A DNA stretch of 64,000 nucleotides. Source: Xylanimonas allomyrinae (lineage in GTDB: Bacteria > Actinomycetota > Actinomycetes > Actinomycetales > Cellulomonadaceae). The notes beneath the pieces are model-generated. The model was not told the origin of the DNA. It searched no databases and was given only the letters and a program-made list of their open reading frames with translations. Location of the stretch: the NCBI RefSeq assembly GCF_004135345.1, contig NZ_CP035495.1, forward strand, positions 2,480,001 to 2,544,000. Reading direction: 5' to 3'. Both the position numbers and the translations under genes were made by a program. Numbering within the stretch: the first letter of the stretch is position 1; the number at the start of each line of letters is the position of its first letter. Below are positions 50,278 to 58,520 of this stretch, piece by piece.

Positions 50278-51075
50278 ATGGTCACGCTCGGGTGCATCGC
50301 GACGCCGGATCTCGCCCCGGCACGGTTCCTGCCGCTCGCGCGGGCGGCAGAGTCGGCCGGGCTCGACGAGCTGTGGCTCTGGGAGGACTGCTTCAAGGAG
50401 TCGGGGGTCGCGGCGGCGGGCGCGATCCTCGGGGCGACCCGCCGACTGCGCGTCGGCATCGGGATCCTGCCCGTCCCGCTGCGGAACGTGGCGTTGACGG
50501 CCATGGAGCTCGCCACGCTCGACGGCATGTTCCCGGGACGGCTCGTGCCCGGCATCGGCCACGGCGTCCAGGACTGGATGGCGCAGATCGGTGCCCGGCC
50601 GGCCTCCCCGCTCACCCTGCTGCGCGAGCACGCCGACGCCCTGCACGGCCTGCTGCACGGGCAGCGCCTGACCGTCGGCGGCCGGTACGTCACGCTCGAC
50701 GACGTCGCGCTCGACTGGCCGCCCGCGGCACCGCCACCCGTGCTGATGGCGGGTCAGGGGCCGCGCACGCTGCGACTGGCCGGCGAGGTCGCCGACGGCG
50801 TCGTGCTCACCGGCGGTACGACGCCGTCGGGGGTGCGGGACGCGTTGGCCCTGGTCGAGGAGGGCCGGGCGGCCGCGGGGCGCACGGACGCGTTCGCCGT
50901 CGTCGCCTTCGTCGCGGTGCCGCCCGGGTCACGCGCCCGCGGCGCGCAGGCGTGCGCCGACCGGCTGCGCGCCTGGGCCGAGGCCGGGGCGACGACGATC
51001 GCGGCCATCCCCCTCGACGGGGCCCCGCAGGAGGTCGCGTCCTGGCTGGGGCAGGAGGTCCGCCCGCTGCTGTGA
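50278..51075 (+). CDS. LLM-class (probably F420-dependent) oxidoreductase
   Basis: A 265-residue short LLM protein: ARAAESAGLDELWLWEDCFK, RLRVGIGILPVPLRNVALTA and MELATLDGMFPGRLVPGIGH. Short members of this kind often use coenzyme F420, but FMN cannot be excluded. It is not part of any riboswitch unit. The ATG at 50278 follows AAGG. A CRP-like site overlaps its stop, and a lipoprotein-amidase pair follows. Confidence 0.85.
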   Translation: MVTLGCIATPDLAPARFLPLARAAESAGLDELWLWEDCFKESGVAAAGAILGATRRLRVGIGILPVPLRNVALTAMELATLDGMFPGRLVPGIGHGVQDWMAQIGARPASPLTLLREHADALHGLLHGQRLTVGGRYVTLDDVALDWPPAAPPPVLMAGQGPRTLRLAGEVADGVVLTGGTTPSGVRDALALVEEGRAAAGRTDAFAVVAFVAVPPGSRARGAQACADRLRAWAEAGATTIAAIPLDGAPQEVASWLGQEVRPLL

Positions 51076-51086
51076 CGTCCGTCACG
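51071..51086. promoter_or_regulatory. CRP/GlxR-like site
   Basis: TGTGACGTCCGTCACG fits TGTGA-N6-TCACA in 9 of 10 fixed positions. It overlaps the LLM stop and is 130 bases before the lipoprotein start. A possible -10 (TAGTGT, 51108-51113) lies downstream. Confidence 0.45.
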
Positions 51087-51121
51087 AACCGCCGGAAGGG
51101 CGCTCGCTAGTGTCGAAGAAC

Positions 51122-51159
51122 CGCCGCGTCCCACGCGTCACCGCCGACGGGACGCGGCG
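51122..51159 (+). promoter_or_regulatory. hairpin in the lipoprotein gene leader
   Basis: CGCCGCGTCCC and GGGACGCGGCG form a perfect 11-bp stem with a 16-base loop, 57 bases before the lipoprotein start. May be an attenuator or a terminator for the upstream gene. Confidence 0.45.
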
Positions 51160-51215
51160 TACCGCGTGCCCGTCACCCGAGGGCCGCGGCTCGACACGAC
51201 CGAAGGGAACCGACG

Positions 51216-52058
51216 ATGAAGCACCTTCGAGCCCCCAGCGCGACGACCGGTCGCCTCGGGACACTGTGCCTGGCTGCTGCGACAGCGCTCACGCTCGCCT
51301 CCTGCGCGCCCGGTCAGGCCGGGGGCCAAGACCCGCCCGCGGCGACACAGAGCGCCACCCTGAGCCAGGAGAACTTCGTCGGGGCGGTCGTCGCCTCGGT
51401 GGAGGGCATGACCTCGATGCACCAGGAGATGACGTTCGCCGGCAACGTGTTCGACTCCGCAGGGTTCGGCGAGACCCCGATCAGCGCCGACATCAACCTG
51501 GCCGGCAAGACGCCGGAGATGCACATGACGATGTCCACGGCGGGCGGCAAGACGGAGGTGATCATGACCGGCGGCGAAGTGTTCATCTCGCTGGGCGACC
51601 TGTCGGGAGGCAAGTACCTGCACATGACCAAGGCCGAGCTCGCCGGCGACGACGGCTTCTCGCGGATGCTGGAAGGCGCCGGAGCCGACGACCTCGCCGC
51701 GCAGGTGGAGGGGTACATGGCCGGTGTCACGTCGTTCGAGTCGACGGGCACGGACGTCGTCGACGGCACCGACGTCACGCTCTACACGATGACGGTCGAC
51801 CCGTCCAAGGTGAACCACGGCGCCCTCGGGCTCGAGGAGAGCGCGCTCTCCTCGGCCGGGGAGATGACGGTCGTGTACGCGCTCGACAAGGACAACCTCC
51901 CGCGCCGGGTGGCGGTCACCATGGCACCCTCGGGCGAGGGGAAGACGATGACAGTGACCAGCGTGATCTCCAAGGTCAACGAGCCCGTGACCATCCAGGC
52001 GCCCGCCCCCGAGGAGACCGTGCCGTACAGCACCATGTTCGGCAGTTCCGGACCGTGA
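51216..52058 (+). CDS. LppX/LprG-like lipoprotein
   Basis: A 280-residue lipoprotein with lipobox TLASCAP (Cys near residue 30). The rest is a strand-rich fold: EGMTSMHQEMTFAGNVFDS, KTPEMHMTMSTAGGKTEVIM, GEVFISLGDLSGGKYLHM and late VSIS-type strands, resembling the half-barrel lipoproteins (LppX/LprG, LolA-like) that carry lipids. Function here unknown. The ATG follows GAAGGGAAC. It precedes the amidase by 12 bases. Confidence 0.75.
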   Translation: MKHLRAPSATTGRLGTLCLAAATALTLASCAPGQAGGQDPPAATQSATLSQENFVGAVVASVEGMTSMHQEMTFAGNVFDSAGFGETPISADINLAGKTPEMHMTMSTAGGKTEVIMTGGEVFISLGDLSGGKYLHMTKAELAGDDGFSRMLEGAGADDLAAQVEGYMAGVTSFESTGTDVVDGTDVTLYTMTVDPSKVNHGALGLEESALSSAGEMTVVYALDKDNLPRRVAVTMAPSGEGKTMTVTSVISKVNEPVTIQAPAPEETVPYSTMFGSSGP

Positions 52059-52070
52059 TGGGGTGACCTC

Positions 52071-53591
52071 GTGACCGACCTGCACGAACGTTCCGCCGTC
52101 GAGCTGCGCGAGCTGCTGCTCGGCGGGAGCGTGTCCCCCGTCGAGCTGACCGAGCACTACCTGGGCCGCGTCGCCGAGCGCAACCCCGCCCTCGGAGCCT
52201 TCGCGACCGTGACACCGGACCGGGCCCGCGCTCGCGCGCACGAGCTGCAGCGCGAGCGCGAGGTCGGCGACGCGCTGGGCGACCCGGGCGACCCCGTCGA
52301 CGAGCAGGTGCTGTGGGGCCTGCCCTCGGGCGACAAGGACCTGTGGGACCGTGCGGGCGTGCCCACCGGCTTCGGGTCGCGGGCCTTCGCGGGCACCCAC
52401 GCCTGGGTGCCCGCCGTCAGCGCCGACGTCGTCGCGCAGCTCGACGCGGTCGGCACGATCAGCCTGGGCAAGACCGCCGCACCGGAGCTCGGCTTCCCCG
52501 CGTACACCGAGCTGCTCGCGGGGCCGCCCGCGCGCAACCCGTGGGACCCGACGCGCACCGCGGGCGGGTCGAGCGGCGGCGCGGCCGTGGCCGTCGCCGC
52601 CGGGATGCTGCCGTTCGCGCCCGGGTCCGACGGCGGCGGGTCCATCCGCATCCCCGCCGCGGCGTGCGGGCTCGTCGGGCTCAAGCCGAGCCGGGGCCTG
52701 CTGGCCGCGGGAGGCGGCCTCGACGGCCCGGGCGGGCTCGTGGTGAACGGGCCCCTCGCGCGCACCACGGCCGATGCCGCGCTGCTGCTCGAAGGGCTCA
52801 TCACCCGCACCCCCGACGGCGCGGCGGCACGCCCCTACACGCTCGGGCAGGCCGTCGGGCCGCGGTGGTCGTACCTGGCGGCGGCCCTCGACGGCGAGGT
52901 CCGCGGCGGCCCCGGCCGCACGACCCGGTTCCGGCTCGGCGTCAGCCGGTTCAGCGCCTGGGAGGGCTTCTACGACATCGCTCCCGAGCCCGAGGCGCTC
53001 GCCGCGCACGCGGCGGGGGTCGCGGCGCTCGCGGGCCTGGGTCATGACGTCGAGGAGGTCGCCTGGCAGCCCGACGCCGCCTACGCGCCCGCCTTCCGCA
53101 CGCTGTGGATGGCGGGTGCGGCGGCCCTGCCGATCGACGACCCGGAACGCCTCGCGCTGCTCGAGCCGCTGACGCAGTGGCTGGTCGGGGTGGGCCGCAA
53201 GGTCGGGGCCCGCGAGCTGGTCGACGCGCTGCGCGCGCTGACCGCGTTCGAGCGCGCGACGGTGGCGCGGCTGGCGCCCTACGACGCCGTCGTGCTGCCC
53301 GCCCTCGGCATGGTGCCGCCCCCGCTCGGGTGGTTCGACCCGGCCGACCCGGAGCGCAACTTCGAGCAGCAGTGCCTGTTCACGCCGTACACGGCGATGG
53401 TCAACGTGGCCGGCCTGCCCGCGATCACGCTTCCCGTGCAGTGGACGGAGCCGACGGCGTCGGCGCCCGCGGGCATGCCCATGGGCGTGCAGCTCGTCGG
53501 GCGGCCGGGGGGCGAGCACGCGCTGCTCGCGCTGGCCGCGCAGCTCGAGGGGGCGTTGCGCCGGCCCGACCGGCGGCCGCCGACGTGGTGA
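52071..53591 (+). CDS. amidase signature (AS) family hydrolase
   Basis: A 506-residue amidase with the Ser-cisSer-Lys machinery: Lys in GLPSGDKDLWD (unusual, since the common form is GxPxxxKD), cis-Ser in TAGGSSGGAAVAVAAG, and nucleophile Ser in GSDGGGSIRIPAA. Hydrolyses an amide; substrate unknown. GTG start 12 bases after the lipoprotein stop. Its last codons lie in the first copy of a 92-bp tandem duplication, so the C-terminus (RPDRRPPTW) may not be ancestral. Confidence 0.9.
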   Translation: MTDLHERSAVELRELLLGGSVSPVELTEHYLGRVAERNPALGAFATVTPDRARARAHELQREREVGDALGDPGDPVDEQVLWGLPSGDKDLWDRAGVPTGFGSRAFAGTHAWVPAVSADVVAQLDAVGTISLGKTAAPELGFPAYTELLAGPPARNPWDPTRTAGGSSGGAAVAVAAGMLPFAPGSDGGGSIRIPAAACGLVGLKPSRGLLAAGGGLDGPGGLVVNGPLARTTADAALLLEGLITRTPDGAAARPYTLGQAVGPRWSYLAAALDGEVRGGPGRTTRFRLGVSRFSAWEGFYDIAPEPEALAAHAAGVAALAGLGHDVEEVAWQPDAAYAPAFRTLWMAGAAALPIDDPERLALLEPLTQWLVGVGRKVGARELVDALRALTAFERATVARLAPYDAVVLPALGMVPPPLGWFDPADPERNFEQQCLFTPYTAMVNVAGLPAITLPVQWTEPTASAPAGMPMGVQLVGRPGGEHALLALAAQLEGALRRPDRRPPTW

Positions 53592-53762
53592 CGGTGCCCC
53601 CGGAGGTGCCCATGAGGTGCCCCCGGACTCGCCTCAGTACGTGACGCACCCGAAGGCGTCGGTGGTCGTCGCCGACGTGGTGACGGCGCCCCCGGAGGTG
53701 CCCATGAGGTGCCCCCGGACTCGCCTCAGTACGTGACGCACCCGAAGGCGTCGGTGGTCGTC
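53579..53762. repeat. 92-bp tandem duplication at the ends of two convergent genes
   Basis: 53579-53670 and 53671-53762 are identical except for one base (ACGGT versus ACGGC near the start). The first copy includes the amidase stop, the second the last 12 codons of the cysteine-desulfurase-like gene. The tail TTTDAFGCVTY is encoded in both copies. Confidence 0.92.
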
Positions 53763-55144
53763 GCCGCCGTCGCCAGCAGGGCGTCGAGGCCCAGCCCGTC
53801 GGGCACCGGGCGCGGGTCGTCGACCACGACCCACAGCCCGTCGACGACGTCGTAGCGCGCCTGCGGACCGTCGGCGACGAGCGCGCGCACCGCGGCGAGC
53901 AGCCGCTCGACGTCGGAGCCCGGCGTGCCGACGCCGACCGACGCGCGCACCGCCCCCGCGTCGAAGCCCAGGCGGCCCAGCAGCGGGTGCGCGCAGAAGC
54001 GGCCGTCGCGCACGCCGATGCCGTGCTCGGCCGACAGGTAGGTCGCCACGAGCCCCGGGTCGTAGCCCACGACGGTGAACGTGACCACGCCGACCGGGTC
54101 GACGGCGTCGTCCCAGGCGCGGACCACCCGGACACGCTCGATGGCCTCGAGCCCCGTCACGAGCCGGGCCCGCAGCGTCGCCTCGTGCCGCTGGAGCACG
54201 CCGGGGTCGAGCGCGCCGAGCGCGTCGGCGGCGGCCGCGATCGCCACCGCGCCGATCACGTTGGGCGACCCGGCCTCGTGCCGCGCGGGGCCCTCGTGCC
54301 AGCTCGTGTCGGTGACGCGCACCCGGCGCACCGCCCCGCCGCCCGCGAGGTACGGCGTGCCGGCGTCGAGCCAGTCACGGCGACCTACCAGCGCTCCCGC
54401 GCCGTAGGGCGCGTACGTCTTGTGGCCCGAGAACGCCACGTAGTCGACGCCGCTGCGCGCCAGCGAGAAGCGGCGGTGCGGCACGAGCTGGGCGCCGTCG
54501 AGCGCGACGCGTGCGCCGACGGCGTGCGCCGCCTCGACGACGGCACCCACCGGGAGCGCCTCGCCCGTGACGTTGGAGGCGCCGGTGACCGCGACCAGGG
54601 CGTACGGCGCCCCGGAGCGCGCTGCGTCCTCGAGCTCGGTGCGCAGCTCGTCGAGCGTCGCGGCGACGCTGCGGGCACCCGTGAGCACCGTCGCCTCGGT
54701 GTCGCGCTGCCACGGCAGCAGGTTGGCGTGGTGCTCGACGTCGAGCACCAGCACACGGCCGGGCTCGCCGGTCGCCGGGTCGGCGGGCACGCAGCCGGCG
54801 AGCAGGTTGAGCGAGTCGGTGGTGTTGCGCGTGATGATCGTCAGGTCGTCGTCGCGCGCGTCGACGAGCCGTCCGACGGTGCGGCGGGCCTGCTCGTACA
54901 GCGCCGTCGAGACCTGCGACAGATACCCGGCCCCGCGGTGCACGCTCGCGTACAGGGGCAGCACCCGCTCGACGCGCTCGGCCACGGCCACCAGCGCGGG
55001 CGCGGACGCGGCGACGTCGAGGTTGGCGTACGGGACCTGGCGCCCGTCGACCAGCGGCACGAGCGTCGACCCGCCGACGACCGGCAGGACCGGTGCGACG
55101 TCGTCGACCCGGGCGGTGGTGGGTGTCACGGTGAGCGTGGTCAT
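53726..55144 (-). CDS. cysteine-desulfurase-like class V aminotransferase (SufS/Csd type)
   Basis: A 472-residue PLP enzyme. The PLP lysine is Lys242 in FSGHKTYAPYGAGAL, the cofactor-binding Asp216 in ALDGAQ, and Cys384 in RDGRFCAHPLL matches the type-II desulfurase R-x-G-x-x-C-A motif. It may remove sulfur from cysteine, or act on a related sulfur amino acid. The C-terminus carries a further FGCVTY. It is directly under a SAM riboswitch and is not in a suf operon, so Fe-S assembly is less likely than sulfur salvage. Its final codons are duplicated (see repeat). The ATG at 55144 follows GGAGGAC. Confidence 0.9.
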   Translation of the reverse strand: MTTLTVTPTTARVDDVAPVLPVVGGSTLVPLVDGRQVPYANLDVAASAPALVAVAERVERVLPLYASVHRGAGYLSQVSTALYEQARRTVGRLVDARDDDLTIITRNTTDSLNLLAGCVPADPATGEPGRVLVLDVEHHANLLPWQRDTEATVLTGARSVAATLDELRTELEDAARSGAPYALVAVTGASNVTGEALPVGAVVEAAHAVGARVALDGAQLVPHRRFSLARSGVDYVAFSGHKTYAPYGAGALVGRRDWLDAGTPYLAGGGAVRRVRVTDTSWHEGPARHEAGSPNVIGAVAIAAAADALGALDPGVLQRHEATLRARLVTGLEAIERVRVVRAWDDAVDPVGVVTFTVVGYDPGLVATYLSAEHGIGVRDGRFCAHPLLGRLGFDAGAVRASVGVGTPGSDVERLLAAVRALVADGPQARYDVVDGLWVVVDDPRPVPDGLGLDALLATAATTTDAFGCVTY

Positions 55145-55164
55145 GCGTCCTCCTCGGCGTCGCC

Positions 55165-55208
55165 GGGGAGCGTGTTCTCCCCGCGCTTGCCGCACCGAAC
55201 CGTGCGGC
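55165..55208 (-). promoter_or_regulatory. expression platform of riboswitch 3
   Basis: Two hairpins follow the aptamer: GCCGCAC/GTGCGGC (55189-55208) starts right after P1, and GGGGAG/CTCCCC (55165-55182) ends 10-15 bases before the GGAGGA ribosome site. Either could switch with the aptamer. Confidence 0.4.
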
Positions 55209-55292
55209 CAGGTCGTCACCCGGGGCACCCCGCCGCGAGGGGAGGGTTGCCGGCCAGCGAGCCGGGGCTTCGCGCTGGCGCTCATGACCTGG
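55208..55292 (-). promoter_or_regulatory. SAM riboswitch (SAM-I/IV clan) 3
   Basis: On the minus strand: P1 CCAGGTC with GACCTGG (55286-55292 with 55208-55214), P2 GCCAGCG with CGCTGGC (55273-55279 with 55253-55259), the conserved CCGGCAACCC of J2/3, P3 and GTGCCCCGGGTGA. The CCCCGG of the P2 loop can pair with the CCGGG after P3. Leads the cysteine-desulfurase-like gene. Confidence 0.9.
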
Positions 55293-55294
55293 CG

Positions 55295-55585
55295 TCAGGT
55301 TGCCGTGCCGAAGGCGTGGACGTCAACCGCTGGGCCGAGCAGTCCCGACAGCCGGGACGCCGGGCACCTGACGTCAGCGAACGCGCGCAGCGAGGCCAGG
55401 AGCCGCCCCTCGTCCGGCGAGAGCACACCGCTGCGGATCAGCTCCGCGAGGAGGGTGTCCTCCTCCTCGGCCGCGAGCTCGCGGACCACGACGATCGACG
55501 CGGGCCGCCGCCGCGGAGGGTCGACGGGACCGCGGCGCCGTCCGCTTGCCGACCAGTCCGGCAGGTCCGGCGCTCCTAACGGCAC
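55295..55585 (-). CDS. small hypothetical protein
   Basis: Function unknown. 96 residues from a GTG (55585) that overlaps the M15 peptidase stop, coupling the two. After an Arg/Pro-rich start, the body has strong coding character: SIVVVRELAAEEEDTLLAEL, RSGVLSPDEGRLLASLRAFA, mostly helical and acidic. Two cysteine-free halves; not recognised. Its stop lies 2 bases before the riboswitch. No clear ribosome site, so weaker than its neighbours. Confidence 0.5.
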   Translation of the reverse strand: MPLGAPDLPDWSASGRRRGPVDPPRRRPASIVVVRELAAEEEDTLLAELIRSGVLSPDEGRLLASLRAFADVRCPASRLSGLLGPAVDVHAFGTAT

Positions 55586-57366
55586 GCGCGACGCCGCCGA
55601 CCCGTCGACGTGACCTGGGCGGGCCCGGCAGGCAGGGCCGCGAGGGCGCCGGCGATCCCGGCGGCCGGCACGTCGTCGGGACGCTGCCCGCCCGGGGAGG
55701 GGACGGGAGCCGGCACCGAGGTCGCGGCGGGGGAAGGCTCCTTCCCCGGCGCCGACGGCGACGGCGACGGCGCGGGTTCTGAGGTCGCAGGGGGACGAGG
55801 CGTCGCGGAGGGTGCGGAGGTCGCGGGCGGCGACGGCGGCGCGGGCGCCGGCTCGGTCTTGCCCGGTGACGGCGCGGGCGTCGGGGAAGCCGGCGTCGGG
55901 GAAGCCGGCGTCGGGGAAGCCGGCGTCGGGGAAGCCGGCGTCGGCGCAGATGGCGACGGCGTGCGCGGAGCGGCCGACGGCGACGGCGACGGCGACGGGG
56001 ACGGGGACGCAGGTGACGGTGTGGGTGACGGTGCAGGCGACGGTGTGGGCGACGCCGTGCCGGGCAGGCCGGAGTCGGTTGCCGCAGGGGGCTCCGACCC
56101 GGTCGCCGGCGCGTCGGGCGTGCCCGCAGGGGCCTGCCCCACCGGAGACGTCCCCGTGTCGGACGCGAGCCCCGTGGTGGTCGTGCCGTTCGTCGACCCG
56201 GGCGCGGGGGCCTTGGCGCCCGGCCTGCCCTTCGTGCCGCCCTTCGTCGTACCCTGCGTGCCGTTGAGAGCGGCGATCTCGTCCTCCGAGAGCGCACGGT
56301 TCGGCACGGGGCCGGCCGCGAAGAACTCGAAGTGCCAGGGTTCGGGCTTGGAACCGTCGAGCCGTGCCCACGACGGGTTGTCCCACCCGTAGTCGGGTCC
56401 GTGAAGCCGCAGCCAGCGGTACTCGTCACCGAGGCCGGAGCTCACCGGGGCCCCCAGGTCGACGGCCAGGCCCCACCCGTGGTTGGAGTAGCCGGGCGTC
56501 GCGGCGAGAGCAGGCTTCGTCTGCCGCAGACGGATCTGCGACTCGATCGACCGGTAGGAGTCGGTGACCGCGAGGTGCGCGCCGAACTGCTCCGCGAACG
56601 CCGCGTCGAGCGCGACGAGCTGCGCCGCGGCGTCGCAGCGCAGGCGCTGCCCGGGGGCGAACGGCAGCGGGCACAGCACGTCGGCCGGGATGCGGCCGTT
56701 GCTGTAGCCCGACGTCGAGTTGCCGTACCGCGAGACGACCTCGCGCAGGCTCGCGGCGAGCGAGCCGTCCCCCGCGGCGTCGTCGCCGCTGACCTCGACG
56801 ACCGTGCCCTCATAGGCGCGTGACGGGTCGAGCATGTCCGCCAGGCGCAGGGCGGCCGCGAAGAGGACCTCGAACGTGACCTCGGCCTCGTCGCCACCCG
56901 GCTCGGTGGCGTCGGCCCGCGCAGCGCTCGACAGGAGGGTGCTGGTCAGCCCGCTCGGGTCGGCCGGCGTGGGCAGGGCGTCCAGGTCGGCGGCATGCTG
57001 GTCGAGGTACGTCGCCAGGAGCACGCCGAGCTCGCTCGCGGACTGCTGGGCGGCCGGGGTGATCGTGACCCCGGCCGCGCGGCCCGACCGCTCCGCACGA
57101 TCGACGACCGACAGGACCTGCGAGATCGACCACAGGACCTCGGGGTCGACGACGTCGACCACGGAGGTCGCGCCCTCTTCGCTCGCGTGCGCGACGTTGA
57201 GGGACAGCCCGAGGCGGGGCACGTCGGGCGGCAGCGCCACCGACGAGGCGAGCGTGCCGGTGGCCAGCAGCAGCGCTGCAGCCATGCTCGCCGCACGCCA
57301 CGCGCGGCGACCGCGCGCGGAGCGAATGCCCCAGGCAGGAACCCTGGCCTGACGGAACGGCTTCAC
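55576..57366 (-). CDS. secreted M15-family D-Ala-D-Ala carboxypeptidase with Pro-rich tail
   Basis: A 596-residue exported protein. A signal/anchor helix (RAASMAAALLLATGTLASSV) is followed by a ~180-residue unknown region, then the M15B zinc peptidase domain: VTDSYRSIESQIRLRQ, the ligand motif GYSNHGWGLAVDLG and EPWHFEFFA. It trims peptidoglycan peptides. The last ~220 residues are Pro/Ser/Thr/Ala with SPTPASPTPA repeats, a wall-spanning type of linker. The GTG at 57366 overlaps the preceding gene. Fits a cell-envelope operon with a sortase. Confidence 0.9.
   Translation of the reverse strand: MKPFRQARVPAWGIRSARGRRAWRAASMAAALLLATGTLASSVALPPDVPRLGLSLNVAHASEEGATSVVDVVDPEVLWSISQVLSVVDRAERSGRAAGVTITPAAQQSASELGVLLATYLDQHAADLDALPTPADPSGLTSTLLSSAARADATEPGGDEAEVTFEVLFAAALRLADMLDPSRAYEGTVVEVSGDDAAGDGSLAASLREVVSRYGNSTSGYSNGRIPADVLCPLPFAPGQRLRCDAAAQLVALDAAFAEQFGAHLAVTDSYRSIESQIRLRQTKPALAATPGYSNHGWGLAVDLGAPVSSGLGDEYRWLRLHGPDYGWDNPSWARLDGSKPEPWHFEFFAAGPVPNRALSEDEIAALNGTQGTTKGGTKGRPGAKAPAPGSTNGTTTTGLASDTGTSPVGQAPAGTPDAPATGSEPPAATDSGLPGTASPTPSPAPSPTPSPASPSPSPSPSPSAAPRTPSPSAPTPASPTPASPTPASPTPASPTPAPSPGKTEPAPAPPSPPATSAPSATPRPPATSEPAPSPSPSAPGKEPSPAATSVPAPVPSPGGQRPDDVPAAGIAGALAALPAGPAQVTSTGRRRRACR
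55879..55938. repeat. 15-bp tandem repeat, 4 units
   Basis: CGTCGGGGAAGCCGG four times, coding for TPASP in the M15 peptidase tail. Confidence 0.9.
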
Positions 57367-58520
57367 GACACTCTCTCCCGTCTGCGGTCCGCGCGCCCAG
57401 GGGGCGGAGCCTGGACGCCGTCACGTCGCAGTCTTTCCCCCGGAGGCATCGGGGCCGCGACCGTGACGCATCGAGACGGGCCGGCGTCGCGCCTGGGCCG
57501 ACCGCGCCGCGCGACCAGCCCGACCAGCCCGACCAGCCCGACCAACACGGCGAGCACGGCGAGCACGGCCGCCGGGCTGCCGAGCGCGGCCGGCCACGCG
57601 CGCCCGGCCACTGCGTGCCCGCCCGTCCCCGCGACCGCGCCGTCCTGCGGGGTCGGGGTCGCGGACGCCGCCGCGGGCGTGGGCACGCTCGCGGCAAGCC
57701 CGACGACGGCCTCGGACGCCCGGCCCTCGACCGGCTCGACCCCTGCGGGGCCCTCGGCCAGCACGACCCCGGCGCCCCGGACGGTCAGCGGGTCGCCGAG
57801 CGGAGGCTCGACGTCCACGACCCCGACGCACCGCGTGTCCTCGCCCGGCGCCAGCACCGCGGCGTCGCACGGGGCGTCCACGTCGACGACGCGCGCCCCC
57901 GCCGTCACCTGGAGCCGGGCGGCAAGACGGCGCAGCGTGACGTTGCCGTCGGCCGTGACGGCCACGGCGAACTCCACCCGTGCGCCCTCGCCGGCGTGCC
58001 CGGGCCGGTCCAGGACCGCTGCCGTCGTCCGCACGGCCAGCGACGGCACCTGGCGCGCCTCGACGGCCGCGACGGACTCGGCCTCCGCGCCCGCACCCGC
58101 GGCGGCGAACCGCACGACCACGACACCGTTGTCGAGATCGGCCTGCGCGACGTCGTACCCCACGGTGCACCGCGTCGACTCACCGTGACCGAGGGCGGCG
58201 GAACCGCACGCCGTCGCGGCCCCGAGCCGGCCGAGGGCCAGCTCCGGCCGGCTCTCGACGCGCAACCCCCGCACCGGGTCGGACCCGCGGTTCGTCACCA
58301 CGACGTCGAAGCGGATCTCGTCGTCCGCGCTCGCGACGACGGCGGTGCCGGCGCCGTCGACACGGGCCGACACCGTCACTTCGAGGGGATCCTCCCCGCC
58401 CTCCCCGGCACTCGCCGCGGCCGGCAGCACGGCCGGCACCGCGGCGAGCGCCAGCACGGCCAGGCACGCTCCGCCGCCGGTCCACCGGCGCGGTCGCAGG
58501 GACGGGGGGCGCGGGATCAC
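57363..58520 (-). CDS. secreted/membrane-anchored DUF11-like Ig-repeat protein
   Basis: A 385-residue surface protein: a signal peptide ending near AAASAGEGG, two beta-rich modules of the DUF11/Ig type (DEIRFDVVVTNRGSDPVRGL, EFAVAVTADGNVTLRRLAAR), with paired Cys in each, a low-complexity stretch, and a C-terminal membrane helix built of LVG repeats encoded by GACCAGCCC direct repeats (about 57512-57546). No LPxTG is seen. A basic cytoplasmic tail follows. Overlaps both neighbours by GTGA. May anchor to or brace the wall; role inferred. Confidence 0.8.
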   Translation of the reverse strand: MIPRPPSLRPRRWTGGGACLAVLALAAVPAVLPAAASAGEGGEDPLEVTVSARVDGAGTAVVASADDEIRFDVVVTNRGSDPVRGLRVESRPELALGRLGAATACGSAALGHGESTRCTVGYDVAQADLDNGVVVVRFAAAGAGAEAESVAAVEARQVPSLAVRTTAAVLDRPGHAGEGARVEFAVAVTADGNVTLRRLAARLQVTAGARVVDVDAPCDAAVLAPGEDTRCVGVVDVEPPLGDPLTVRGAGVVLAEGPAGVEPVEGRASEAVVGLAASVPTPAAASATPTPQDGAVAGTGGHAVAGRAWPAALGSPAAVLAVLAVLVGLVGLVGLVARRGRPRRDAGPSRCVTVAAPMPPGERLRRDGVQAPPPGRADRRRERVS

